Shown: positions 22,738 to 33,695, numbered from the stretch's first letter. The stretch: 64,000 nt of DNA from Macrobrachium rosenbergii (GCF_040412425.1 NC_089744.1:28491001-28555000), one strand, 5' to 3'. Notes: generated by a model not told the origin, from the sequence alone. Made by a program: numbers and translations.

Positions 22738-23075
22738 AATTCGATTTATGAAATTTAGGCTGCCAAGCCAAGCTCTTGGGTATTTTTGGGCATTTACCGC
22801 TTAAGGCAGTGAAAAGACTTCGTTTGTGCGGTTGGACAGCAAAACGGAGAGAATTAAGAAAATTAAGAAAATGAAATACAATGATCAGAAGGCGTAATTA
22901 ACAGTTAGAGTGTTGGACAGCATGACTGACGAAAGGAAACCAGAATGGAGGTAAAGTAAAGGTTGAAAAATAGGTGCAGCTAGGGGACGAAAAGACGCTG
23001 CAAACATCCTTCAGTAATGCCCACAGTGTACCACGTAGGTTGCACTGACGGCACTAGCCCCCTTACGGGGAGCTG
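22738..23075 (-). mobile_element. R1 repeat, subfamily B, copy 4
   Basis: Runs from the ttatgaaatttaggctgcca tail through ggttggacagcaaaacgga and gttggacagcatgactgac to ttgcactgacggcactagcc and ccttacggggag. Near full length; no clear target duplication. Confidence 0.82.
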
Positions 23076-23880
23076 AGCGTGACGGCTGTCGTCGCTAAAT
23101 AGCAAGAGGGAAAGTCCGCATGAATATGACTGTTAGACTAAGTAAGGTTCTTTTTCCCCCATATCACCCGACGTACGCTTAAAAGATTCATTATGAGATG
23201 AATGAAAATGTAAAAAACAACGATACCGCAGGAAAAACACCTCCTACAACTGTCAGATCACTCAGCACACTGTGAGGTAGAACTTCACACGAAGTATCCC
23301 GCTAATATTTGCACGGCTTAATAAACAGGCGAATTGTGTATACACTTACCGGCGCGATTTAGCTGCTTTCGCTGACATACTTCAATTCTCGATTTGACAA
23401 TTCATTTAATTCAAAGTCAGCGACAAATAAACCCGGGCCGCGGGTGGGACAAACAGGTGGCAGATATGTAAATATTCCCGTCCAATTCATTTCCAGTCCC
23501 GAATTGCTCGGCGTGAATATTCTGTTTATTTATGAGTATTCCAGAGACTATATCAAAGTGAAAATGTGTTTAAAGAATATGCGGACCATTTGTATGATAT
23601 ATACCGAACATTAGAGAGCGAAAATGGCGAAGTATTCTGAAATATTTTGGCAATATTGCCTGATATTATTTTTAAAACGTTAATGTTATTCGATGGCTCC
23701 GCGCTGGAGAGTAGAAATGATTTTTGATATTTTTCGACTGAAATTCACATGTAAAAGATAGCATTTGAAAACCAAGTGATTTACTGAGCCGGGTTTAATC
23801 CGTGTGAAGATTATATCTATAACATATTTTTCATGAAAAAGCTTAAACCAGTGTAGTGAAGAGAAGACATGTTGGGTTTT
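23076..23880. other. Unassigned non-coding stretch
   Basis: Unique-looking sequence. It includes a small GC island (cccgggccgcgggtggg, 23432-23448) but no frame or splice pattern I can support. Confidence 0.4.
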
Positions 23881-23915
23881 TTGATAAGTGCATATGCATA
23901 TATATAGTTAAATAT

Positions 23916-24030
<115 letters not shown>

Positions 24031-24155
24031 TATGTGTACATATACACTGTACATGTTTGCACGTATATTCTAAAGATAAAGGAACTTAATATCAATATCT
24101 TAATTGCGGCTTAATATGAGTGAAAAAGGACACTTGTGAAACTAATGACAAAAAC

Positions 24156-24157
<2 letters not shown>

Positions 24158-24215
<58 letters not shown>

Positions 24216-24445
24216 GTGTATGTATGTACGTATGTATATACAATATATATATTATGTGTATGTATATATATATATATATACATACATCAAATTGACTGTA
24301 ACTTGGGAATAACTTACAGTCAAGAGGAATTATATACAGTGAGTGCACTTTCCCTTACCAGGATTCGAACCTATGCCACACTGGGGTTGAAGTAGGGTGA
24401 CAGCGACCTTATCCGCTCGGCGTTTCTAATGGCTGAGTGTAGCCT
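24158..24445 (-). mobile_element. tRNA-SINE with (AT)n tail, pair I, complete-head copy
   Basis: The minus strand carries A-box GCCGAGCGGATAAGGTCGC (24403-24421) and B-box GGTTCGAATCC (24361-24371). These resemble a Leu/Ser-type tRNA. A ~75-bp body (24284-24353) and a long (TA)n tail follow down to 24158. It faces an inverted, 5'-truncated relative at 24457-24630. Confidence 0.75.
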
Positions 24446-24456
24446 ATAGCCATTGT

Positions 24457-24539
24457 CACCCTACTCCTAACCATAAATGGCATAGGTTCGAATACTGGTT
24501 AGGGTGAGAACCTTTATCGTGTATTATTCCTTTGAGAGC

Positions 24540-24630
<91 letters not shown>
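24457..24630 (+). mobile_element. 5'-truncated inverted partner of SINE pair I
   Basis: gtcaccctactcctaacc and ggcataggttcgaatactgg repeat the B-box half of the neighbour in opposite orientation; arms are about 24353-24403 and 24457-24507. This copy also ends in (AT)n (24542-24630). Confidence 0.72.
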
Positions 24631-24632
<2 letters not shown>

Positions 24633-24639
24633 CGTACAT

Positions 24640-25343
24640 ACATATATGTGTCCTTATCCCTGTATCCTCCTCTAGGTCAGACCTAGAGGAATGGGGACAC
24701 AAAGGAGGGTGAATAATGAGAGAGAGAGAGAGAGAGAGTCCAAAACCGCGAAAGAAGCAATAAAACATGTCTCAAAGACGAGGATGATTTACGGAAGTAT
24801 GGAGATGGAAAAAACAAGGAGGGGTGAAAAATGAGGGGAATTTCATTAACTCGGAGACAGAAAGGGACAACAACGGACTGACAAACTAACGCCGACTTTT
24901 ATGATATAATAATATTCAAAGGAGCTATCCTCGCTACCACAGAAAGATCGACTCTGGGAACAAGGGTATAAACGAAATGTACAGACGACTAGTCGGAAAT
25001 GTTCCTTTTTAGTATTCTTGTATTTATTTTTATCATTTTTGTTTTTAATTTTATGACCATTATTCGATTTCATTATTTAAATTTTTATGTTTAGCTTTAA
25101 ATTTTATTACAATTTCATTATAATTTTTCGGGTTTTGGTACTTCTTATAATTTTTAACTTTCATCCTTTCATTTCCATGACTTCCATTTTATAATTTTTA
25201 TTTTATTTCTGGTTTATTTATTTATTTTTTTTTTTCATTTTTCAAGCAAGAGTAACCTGTATGATCATTCCTGATTAAGCCCAACATACAGAGAGTATAA
25301 TCATTCTATATACAAGAAACAAAAACACTCAGTAAAATGTCGA

Positions 25344-25348
<5 letters not shown>
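24640..25348. other. Unassigned stretch with short (GA)n and a T-rich part
   Basis: A short (GA)11 lies at about 24717-24738. From 25010 to 25245 the plus strand is strongly T-rich with atttttat-like words. No gene recognised. Confidence 0.45.

Positions 25349-25405
<57 letters not shown>
25349..25405. repeat. (GA)n microsatellite
   Basis: About 28 units. Confidence 0.98.
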
Positions 25406-25407
<2 letters not shown>

Positions 25408-25638
25408 TGCCCCTGAACATTTCATTTGAAATGCAGGATGTCAACAAAATAGTCCCAAGATCTTCAAGGGTAAAGTGGGCCGCCAGCCTTCATGTAGAGG
25501 AAGTTGTTTCTAGGGTAACCATATCTAATGGTGTCATCCATTTTTTCAAAAGTAGCCCACTTTTACCTTAGAGGTCCCTTCAGCGTTTAAGACCACTGGT
25601 CACAGCATATAAGAATATTTTTTAAAACATCAATGCGC

Positions 25639-25639
<1 letters not shown>

Positions 25640-25702
<63 letters not shown>

Positions 25703-25860
25703 AAAATGAACCATATTCATATGGAACAAGCCCACCAAAGGGGCCACTGACTTGAAATTTAAGCTTCCAAAGAATATGGTGCTCATTAGGAAGTAAGTGA
25801 AGGTAAGGGAAAATACCGAGAGAAGAGATTTCACTTATTAATAAATTAATAAATAGATGA
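25640..25860 (-). mobile_element. R2 element 3' end with (AAT)n tail, copy 1
   Basis: On the minus strand the body contains tattctttggaagcttaaat and ends at cattttctg. A (AAT)n tail follows, printed here as (ATT)n at 25640-25699. It matches the ends at 25880-26118, 49474-49690 and 62395-62632. This is the pattern of a non-LTR element with a trinucleotide 3' tail. Confidence 0.78.
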
Positions 25861-25879
25861 AAATGTAATAAAAATTACT

Positions 25880-26118
25880 ACAGCAATACAATTCTCCTTT
25901 TTTAAATATTAATTCACATTTTTATCTATTTATTCACTAATTTGTTAATTTGTTTTTTCTTTTCTAAGTGATCTCTTCTTTTCGTATTTCCCCTTACCTT
26001 CTGCTACTGCTTTCAAATGAACGCCATATTCTTTGGAAGCTTGAATTTCAAGTCAGCGGCCCCTGTGGGCTCGTTCCATATGAATAGGGATTCATCTTCT
26101 GGATAATGGTGATAATAA
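25880..26118 (+). mobile_element. R2 element 3' end, copy 2, head-to-head with copy 1
   Basis: Carries the same body in plus orientation (tattctttggaagcttgaat, gattcatcttctggataat) with a short degenerate AAT tail. With copy 1 it forms a ~480-bp inverted repeat with almost no spacer. Confidence 0.78.
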
Positions 26119-26238
26119 AGTAAAATCACACTGTTTGCCTGGTAGTAATGTAGTTCGTATGCAAATTGCAAAACTAACAAAACATAATTATTTAATATTT
26201 TAAGATTAATTTAAAATGAAAAATATTTTATGTATATA

Positions 26239-26239
<1 letters not shown>

Positions 26240-26317
<78 letters not shown>

Positions 26318-26382
26318 GTATATAATATATATATTATACACATGTATAAATACATATAAATACATACATATATACAGTATAT
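26240..26382. repeat. (AC)n(AT)n microsatellite with imperfect extension
   Basis: (AC)n at 26240-26280, (AT)n at 26281-26314, then interrupted TATA/ACATA. Confidence 0.96.
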
Positions 26383-26655
26383 AAAATCGTCACAGCGTAG
26401 GTCTAAAGGTGCACGTGGAGTATGTCTTATGATGGGTAATGCAAAATTGAGAGGTACTTCAGAATATCATTTTAAGTACATGCGTAAGTGGCATAAGAAA
26501 ATAAAAAGTTTGAGAAAAACAATTACTGTCTTGTCACTTAGATGGAAAATAAAGCTTTATTTCTTGCGATTCCGCTGAAATTAAGGTCTCTTTTTACACT
26601 CTTATTTACACAATGTCTTTGTGGTTCTACACACATCCTCAGAAAAGCCGAGTTT

Positions 26656-26659
<4 letters not shown>
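26383..26659. other. Unassigned non-coding stretch
   Basis: No recognised element or gene. Confidence 0.35.

Positions 26660-26703
<44 letters not shown>
26660..26703. repeat. (GA)n microsatellite
   Basis: About 22 units. Confidence 0.98.
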
Positions 26704-26706
<3 letters not shown>

Positions 26707-26769
26707 AATACCGGCCCTTAGAGACACGTGTGATTATCTTGACCGTTTGTTTATTTTCGGGATTTTCGG

Positions 26770-26868
26770 AATGGGGGGAATAGAGAGAAGGAAAGGAGGA
26801 GGGGGGAAGGAGGGGAGGAGGATGACACAGGGATATGGGTAAGGGGGGATGGGGGGAGAAGGACCCCC
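26770..26868 (+). repeat. G-rich polypurine tract
   Basis: Many G-runs of 3-6 (ggggaa, gaggaggggggaagg, taaggggggatggggggag). Potential G-quadruplex or triplex DNA. Confidence 0.75.
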
Positions 26869-26939
26869 TGGGGACCATTGGTTTGCGGTGACTTCCCCTC
26901 TCTTTTATTTATTATCCTAATGTGTTTTATTGCTTCCAG

Positions 26940-27045
26940 GAGTCGTAAAACGGGCGCTAATAGTATTCCCGATAGCCTCAGTGTGCAATGCGAGAGAATA
27001 AACGAAACTTCGTTCAGAAAATGGGAAAAAGAAAACTGGGCCTGA
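26940..27045 (+). other. Candidate terminal coding exon (weak)
   Basis: A branch-like tcctaat lies 23 nt before a pyrimidine-rich acceptor ending ttgcttccag. One frame is then open for 34 codons, starting SRKTGANSIPDSL and ending ENWA before TGA (27043-27045). Entry would be with one base completing a codon. No homology is recognised and no compatible neighbouring exon was found, so it could be chance. Confidence 0.25.
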
Positions 27046-27363
27046 TTTTCCAATGGGCACACACTCGCGAACTCACGAAGTCCTAGACCTATATTTTATA
27101 AACACTCAAATTTCAAGCTTTGTTCTCATTTACTTACGATCTGTAATTCTGAATATGATATCTCTTATATATATTCGTCAGTCACAGAGATTCGCCTTGG
27201 GACCTATAAGCCCTGCAGACGAATGATTTTGGGACATAAAATGGCCACACGATTCTGCTGCACATTACGACATGGATTGAGATGTCAATAATCTTGACGA
27301 CAGAGAGGGGGTGCCATAAGAATCAGGGTGACACTTAGATAACATGTATAAAGTGATATATCC

Positions 27364-27365
<2 letters not shown>
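27046..27365. other. Unassigned non-coding stretch
   Basis: No recognised element. Confidence 0.35.

Positions 27366-27422
<57 letters not shown>
27366..27422. repeat. (CT)n microsatellite
   Basis: About 28 units. Confidence 0.98.
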
Positions 27423-27425
<3 letters not shown>

Positions 27426-27473
27426 CACACTGCATCATAAAGACTTTTAATGAACACCATGGGGAGTAATCTA

Positions 27474-27474
<1 letters not shown>

Positions 27475-27549
<75 letters not shown>

Positions 27550-27816
27550 ATACATACATACATACATATATATATACACACATACAGATATATATACATG
27601 CAGCTTGTGTGTGTGTGTGCGTGTGTGTGTGTGTGTGTGTATGTGGTAAACATTTTTTCAATGAGGTTTCCAGCCCTATATTCTCCCCAGGCCTTGGCTG
27701 CAACCCAACACAACTGAATAACAACCAAGTCTGTAATTCACTACTCATGTTAACAAAGGCACACAGGAATTCAACTCTGGTATCTCGTCTTACTGAGGTT
27801 GAAACTGCTGAGCCAC
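27475..27816 (-). mobile_element. tRNA-SINE-like element with (CA)n(AT)n tail, pair IV
   Basis: The minus strand has A-box-like TGGCTCAGCAGT (27805-27816) and B-box-like GAGTTGAATTCC (27768-27779) at tRNA-like spacing. A ~120-bp body follows, then a tail of (CA)n (about 27605-27640) and (AT)n (27475-27548). The boxes deviate from consensus at a few positions. Confidence 0.6.
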
Positions 27817-27892
27817 GAGTTCTCGTGATATAATGGTCATGACACTCATTCTACCAGTCACAGGGACTGGGTTCCTTGTCCAGGGAGGATGA
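27817..27892 (+). mobile_element. tRNA-like head in opposite orientation, pair IV
   Basis: Plus-strand A-box-like ATAATGGTCATGACACTC (27829-27846) and B-box-like TGGGTTCCTTGTCC (27868-27881) resemble an Asp/Glu/Gly-type tRNA. The head abuts the previous one but is not its copy, so two different tRNA-like heads meet back to back. It may be a SINE head or a tRNA pseudogene; its body was not defined. Confidence 0.5.
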
Positions 27893-28340
27893 GTTATAGT
27901 GGAAAAGGACGTGGGGCATGCATCCTCACTCCAGTACATATCACCGGGGAAAATAGTTTAGAAAGAAGCATAAATGATATATGTCAGACTCAGGTCCATC
28001 TGAATACGAGTTATCACTGCAATGTTTTAGATAAAATGCTGCTAGAAATCTTTGGCCCTTGGACTGACTGCAAGTAGTGTAATCTTACAGTAACCAGTTA
28101 ATATTGCTATGAATGTAAGTATGCTGGATTTATACATTCATAATTGTAAGCTTAACAATATCTAATTGCAATAGGTTACAGTTAGCACAACGGGGGCTGA
28201 CTGCATGCTAGTAAAACGTCACAAACAAAAGAGAAGAAAACTTAATGTATACGCAAAATTCCTCAGATGAAAATAAAAAATTACCTTGAACATCAAATAT
28301 ACAACAAACTAAATATGATAAAAGGGTCCTCTATATTAAT
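27893..28340. other. Unassigned non-coding stretch
   Basis: Open frame 27889-28077 (+) has no motif. Possibly the body of the plus-strand SINE above. Confidence 0.35.
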
Positions 28341-28440
28341 TTCCATTGACAAACTTAAAACTAAACTTCCCGTCACTGCTGACGGAAGCGAGCATAGCTG
28401 CTAAAGAAAACGGGCGCAGAGGGACAACTATTCTTTACGT

Positions 28441-28674
28441 TTGTTTACATTCGATCAATTCTCGGTTTCGTCCAGGTGTGCATGCGTGGGACCAGATAAA
28501 CAGAGAGCGAACACTGGACATTCGAGAACGTACGGGAAGTCGAATTCTATGGAGCCCAAACAACCGCCGAACTCGAAGATGCTCTTGAATAAAAAGCATC
28601 TTGATACTTACGAAGCCGAGTTGCGGCTGCATTTCCAGACATTGGCGGGACTGAGGAAAGTACATTATGTCTAA
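28441..28674 (+). CDS. Hypothetical ORF in the gene-like 28-30 kb interval (weak)
   Basis: The frame contains an in-frame ATG within the context aattctATGgagccc (MEPKQPPNSKMLL), then KKHLDTYEAELRLHFQTLAG, and stops at TAA after VHYV. Base composition is less repetitive and richer in CpG than the rest of the window. A possible donor, AAA|GTACAT, lies just before the stop. If used in phase 0 it would join the open exon at 30216, which is phase 0 to 0; that link is conjecture. No domain is recognised. The opposite strand carries its own strong donors here, so transcription direction is unresolved. Confidence 0.25.
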   Translation: MFTFDQFSVSSRCACVGPDKQRANTGHSRTYGKSNSMEPKQPPNSKMLLNKKHLDTYEAELRLHFQTLAGLRKVHYV

Positions 28675-28764
28675 AACCACGGTATTCACATACTCAGTGA
28701 AGTGAATTAAAGTCATTCCGAACCCTGATTTCGGCTATAGCAAGTTAGGCCATCGTGATCTGTG

Positions 28765-28773
28765 ACTTACCTG
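28765..28773 (-). promoter_or_regulatory. Consensus splice donor on the minus strand
   Basis: The minus strand reads CAG|GTAAGT, the full consensus, at the end of a CpG-containing ~250-bp stretch downstream of a CCAAT box. A second donor, CTTC|GTAAGT, lies at 28606-28612 and a third, TAG|GTGAGT, at 29022-29030. This suits a 5'-UTR exon of a minus-strand gene, but no coding sequence was found. Confidence 0.35.
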
Positions 28774-29078
28774 AACAACTAGGCTAGGCAAGGCTACCTA
28801 GACCTAGGCCTATATCAGACAATATGGCGTACCGTTGAAGGAATGGAACTTTGGGTTTTCTTGGGTTATGTCGGATGTTGAAGGGGACCATGACGGTAAG
28901 AACATGCTAGTACTGTTGAAACTTGCCCAACGAGCCTGGCACAGACGTTATCGGCAGCCTGGCTCGATAGAATACCCGCACGGTTACTACGTATAGTCTA
29001 TTTCATTCTTTGTCCACAGTCACTCACCTACTGTACTTAGGTTTTATGTAAATGTGGCAACACTCATAGCTGGCTCGT

Positions 29079-29086
29079 GATTGGCT
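29079..29086 (-). promoter_or_regulatory. CCAAT box candidate
   Basis: The minus strand reads AGCCAATC, about 310 nt upstream of the consensus donor. No TATA box is seen nearby; cgatatcgcggtcg is adjacent. Confidence 0.3.
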
Positions 29087-30215
29087 GAAATCAATGTCTC
29101 CGATATCGCGGTCGTCCTCTGATAAAGTTGAAAACTATTTCTTCAGTAATTCATCTAAATGCTTATATGTACAAAGAACCATCACACTTTTAATATAGAG
29201 CATAAGATGCAGATTTATCTCGATAATATATATAACAATACAATCACGAGTAGACGCACTTGTATCAAATAGTCTACGCAGTTCGAACGCAAATGAACAG
29301 GCTTACAAGAATTGTTCCATCTCACTGTAGGTAAATTAAAAGACTCCGGGCTATGCGAGTGCAAGCAAAAGGCATTTTAATAATTTATTGCCTGTAAATT
29401 ACATAGATTAGGTTAATATTTGAAACAGCATGAAATATTGTTGCCTATAATGCTGTGAAGGGTAGTGGTGAAAAGAGCAGCTACTGCAACATTGACTGGA
29501 AGGCGGGAAATTTCAGTTAATGCATGGCAAGGTGTTGCGGTTTTCTTTCCCGAATAGTTTCTATTTATATATTTTTTTCTAGAGCATGCAAGTCATTATA
29601 ATGTTTCAGTGACTGCGCAATTTTGGGAGTATTTTGCCAAATAACTTATCTCCTCGAGTTCCCGTCATCCTTTGTGTGTTGATGACATATACGACGTAAA
29701 AGGTTAGCCTAGACTTTTTTTTAATGTCATTAGAACAATACCTAGAATGAATGAATAAAGTATACAGTGAGAAAGGAATTTTGAATGATGTGAAATGAAA
29801 GTATGCTTAAAAGAAAGACAGTAAAATCGAATAGTTGGCGGATTAATATTCGTGTTCTAGAAGTCAACAGCAGTAAAAGTTATTTTCCCAGTTTAGTCAC
29901 AGTCATGCTGTTAAAGTGTACATAGAATAGTTTGAGTAATAAGGAAATTTTGTGTTCTGAACAGTTTGTAAGAATAGGTCCAGGTGTAGCCTGGGCATAA
30001 TTGACAGCCTATCGTTTGTTTATGAATAGACTGTGGGATACTAGCTCGTCTATCTTGTACTTGTATAGGTATATTATCTAAACAAATTGGCATGTTTATG
30101 ATTTATATAAGATGTTGTGAGGGTTCTTGTGTATATAAACATTCAAATATATTACTGAAGAAAGTTTTAACGTTTACCACAATAAGCCAACGATATCGTA
30201 AACGATAATTTTCAG
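29087..30215. other. Low-repeat non-coding stretch
   Basis: One of the longest stretches without a microsatellite. No coding motif recognised. Confidence 0.4.
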
Positions 30216-30290
30216 CCAGTCAAGAGTTACACATGTGCATGTGCCGAATCTTCACCGGATCAACGAATTCAAGTAGAGCCTGAAATAATG
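30216..30290 (+). other. Candidate 75-nt coding exon
   Basis: An acceptor-like attttcag precedes, and ATG|GTAAGTAATC, a very strong donor, follows. Of three frames only one is open and it spans exactly 25 codons, phase 0 to 0: PVKSYTCACAESSPD then QRIQVEPEIM. The final codon is ATG, so a 5'-UTR exon ending at a start codon is an alternative reading. No homology recognised. Confidence 0.33.
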
Positions 30291-30485
30291 GTAAGTAATC
30301 ATTTTTAAATAAGTATAAAGCATGAAAATAAAGTGAAAGCTTGGGGATAAATGTTAGTAGAAATCTATTAATGTATTTTCACTAAAAAAATCATAGTATA
30401 CTGCATACTTACGACTATGTTAAAAAGTCGATCTTGTATAACACCGACTTTAACTCTATATTTTGTTCCATGTAACTTTTTGTCT

Positions 30486-30553
30486 GTATGTATGTATGTA
30501 TGTATGTATGTATGTATGTATGTATGTATGTATGTATGTATGTATGTATGTAT
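30486..30553. repeat. (TATG)n microsatellite
   Basis: About 17 tetranucleotide units. Confidence 0.98.
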
Positions 30554-30657
30554 AACTGAATCACGAAAATATGGAACGTGATGAATATATAAACAGACAA
30601 AATCAAAGAAGGAAAGAGAAACAATGCAGCACTCCATTGTTTTTCTTTCCTTCGCAT

Positions 30658-30658
<1 letters not shown>

Positions 30659-30723
<65 letters not shown>

Positions 30724-30765
30724 CACACATATGTATATATACATATATATATTATATGTATATAC
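30659..30765. repeat. (AT)n microsatellite
   Basis: Near-pure to about 30719, then interrupted. Confidence 0.96.
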
Positions 30766-31307
30766 ACAAGTAAATGGGTTCCAGTGAGGAGATTTGTTCC
30801 CCAGAAAACAACGATGTAGAATTTATTTTATAATAAGCCTCTTTCCATGTCTCTGTTAAGAAACACGTTCTTTCTCCCAGTGGGAAAACCGTTCGTTCCC
30901 CCAAATGGAAATTATTCACACTTCAATCTCGCGTAAATTAATAGTAACTATACGCTGCTTGGGAATTCTCGCAAAACTCCACTATTATTCCTTGTTATTC
31001 AGCTGCGTGAAAATCAAGCAATATTTTTTCCTTTTCCTTTTAATTGCATTTTTTTTTTTTTTTTTTTGTGGGGGGGAGTAAGTCTAAGTCTCCAAGGGCA
31101 ATAATTGCCTCTCGACGAGGAAGCTTTTTGAAACGGGGGGCTTAATAAAGATCAAATAAAAGTAAATTGACTGTTTGAATACCATCACTTTGAAGTAAAA
31201 ATATCTTCGAAAATTGGGAATTTCATCCAGTGTTTCCTTGAGAGCAATTTGCGAGAAATATGAAATTTCAGACTGCAGATATTGTGGGGAATATTCCAGT
31301 GATGAAG
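30766..31307. other. Unassigned non-coding stretch
   Basis: Contains a T17/G run near 31051-31076. No element or gene recognised. Confidence 0.4.
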
Positions 31308-31640
<333 letters not shown>

Positions 31641-31644
<4 letters not shown>

Positions 31645-33167
31645 GCTGACCAGCCCGTCGCTGCCCGGGAAAATCTGAATGACATTCACGGGTAGGGAGA
31701 GGGAAGAGGGAAGGTGAGGGGAAGGGTGAAGGGAGGGGAAGGGGAGGAGGAAGGGAAAGGGGAGGGGAGGGGAGGGGAGGCAGAGGGAAAAAGAAGGGAA
31801 GAGTGAAGGGGACGGGAGGGTGAGGGGAAGGTGGAGGGGGAGGGGAAGTTTTGTTCCTTTGTCAGAAGAGAATAAATGGCATCTCCTTTGAACAAAGACA
31901 ATAAATAAAAAATATTGTATTTCTACAATTCACATTTAGGTGTGACTGTGTGCTTGTGTGTGTATGGGAGTGGAGAAGGTCTGTCTCTCGTGCAACAACA
32001 GATGGACCCAGTGTTGCCACATTTCCACATCGTTGACTTCCACAGTCGCCTAAATTTTAAATTCATTCAACCATCAGTAAAATCTAATGTTTATAAAACG
32101 ACATATGCTTTCCTTCACAGTCTAAAGATCATTTCCCATAAACATCCTTATCAAGTTAGTCACAATCACTTTTTATATTTATTAAAACAATTTAAATAGA
32201 TTTAAGTTACTTTAATTAGATGGAAACCTAAAGCAGTTGCTCTGTTGTCGTCTGCATTCGAAGTGTCAATCAAGACATTGTTCGACAAACTTCTGCTGCT
32301 TCATGATTCAGCATAAACAACCATTCTTTGATGGCTCTTTATTTAGTCATCATTATATAAACATATATAAATATGCAAATGACCGAGAACATAGGCCAGT
32401 GAATCATATAATATAAGAAAATAATATATCTGACCACAATAAACCCCTAAAAGGAGTGTGGAAATTTTTTACACCCTTGGTGTGGCAGACCATACCTACC
32501 GGCATTAGGTATATAGTGAAGTGTTGTTGCGAAAACACCCCATAAACCTTATTTAAACCAAATTTATAACGATATACACCATCGTGATGCATCGAAATAG
32601 TCACTATAACGAATTCCGAAGGCAAAAACAAAGAAGAAACAATCGAATTAATGAGAAAATTCGCATTTGAACTAATAAAGAAAAATTATATACTGTCATA
32701 CATTTTGCACGTCGTGTTGAGCTAGCAGCTATTACGCATGCGCGAATGAGGAAGACAGCTAAAAAAAAAACTCTGTACCAGCTGGTTTGGGTTCATTGCT
32801 GTATTGCTATGAAATATGTTTTGTAACAAAACCAAAAATATTTAATTTAACAATACAACCAAGCAGTGAGTATATGTTTAACACTTATATTAATAATTAT
32901 CAGAAATTATGATCAAAATTCTCGTAAATTCTGATCAAAAATTGATATTATAGGGGATTTATTGTTGTAGATTAATCATACTTCTGGCAGCGCCAGAAGA
33001 AAAGGTGAAGCGCCAGGTAAAAAATGAGTATAAACCCAGAAAACTGAAGGAAAAGGTGACGTAAAAACGAAAATTTAATTTGTTTTGTTCGTGTTCTGGG
33101 GTGACGTAGAGGCCGTGTGCAAAATTTTGTCTGGGTCTGTCAAGCGGTTCAGATTTCTATAAGTTAA
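31641..33167. repeat. Possible ~1.5-kb dispersed element (boundaries inferred)
   Basis: Starts ccagcccgtcgctgcccggg and ends gtgcaaaattttgtctgggt, then caagcggttcagatttctat. From memory such boundary phrases resemble ends of common arthropod retroelement copies. The interior holds a G-rich tract and only short frames (31915-32199 +, 32404-32631 -) without domains. A SINE is inserted exactly at its right end. Confidence 0.35.
31685..31855 (+). repeat. G-rich polypurine tract, ~170 bp
   Basis: Almost pure A/G with more than 25 runs of GGG or longer (aggggaggggaggggaggc and similar). Strong G-quadruplex and triplex potential. Confidence 0.9.
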
Positions 33168-33440
33168 GTATACCTTAGTTTAACCAGACCAGTGAGCTGA
33201 TTAACAGCTCTCCTAGGGCTGGCCCAAAGGATTAGATTTATTTTACGTGGCTAAGAAACAATTGGTTACCTAGCAATGGGACCTACAGCTTATTGTGGAA
33301 TCCGAACCACATTATGACGAGAAATTAATTTCTATCACCAGAAATAAATTTCTCTAATTCTTCATTGGCCGGCCAGAGAATCGAACACGGGCCCAGCAGA
33401 GTGCTAGCCGAGAACGATACCAACCCGTCAAATGAGGAAC
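33168..33440 (-). mobile_element. tRNA-derived SINE, copy 3, with a different head
   Basis: The body is the same as copies 1 and 2, including ggagagctgttaatcagctc and ctaaggtatac. The tRNA-like head differs: GGTTGGTATCGTTCTCGG then CTAGCACTCTGC and B-box GTGTTCGATTC. No convincing target duplication was found. Confidence 0.86.
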
Positions 33441-33472
33441 TATAGAGGCCAAACAAATATAAAGACATTCAC

Positions 33473-33695
<223 letters not shown>

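Noticed and set aside
24354..24445. Functional tRNA-Leu/Ser gene
   Set aside because: Boxes are good but the acceptor stem does not pair, and a SINE body and (AT)n tail follow directly.
30486..30553. (TATG)n as a telomere-like or centromeric repeat
   Set aside because: A simple tetranucleotide microsatellite of 17 units; no TTAGG-type arrays were seen in the window.
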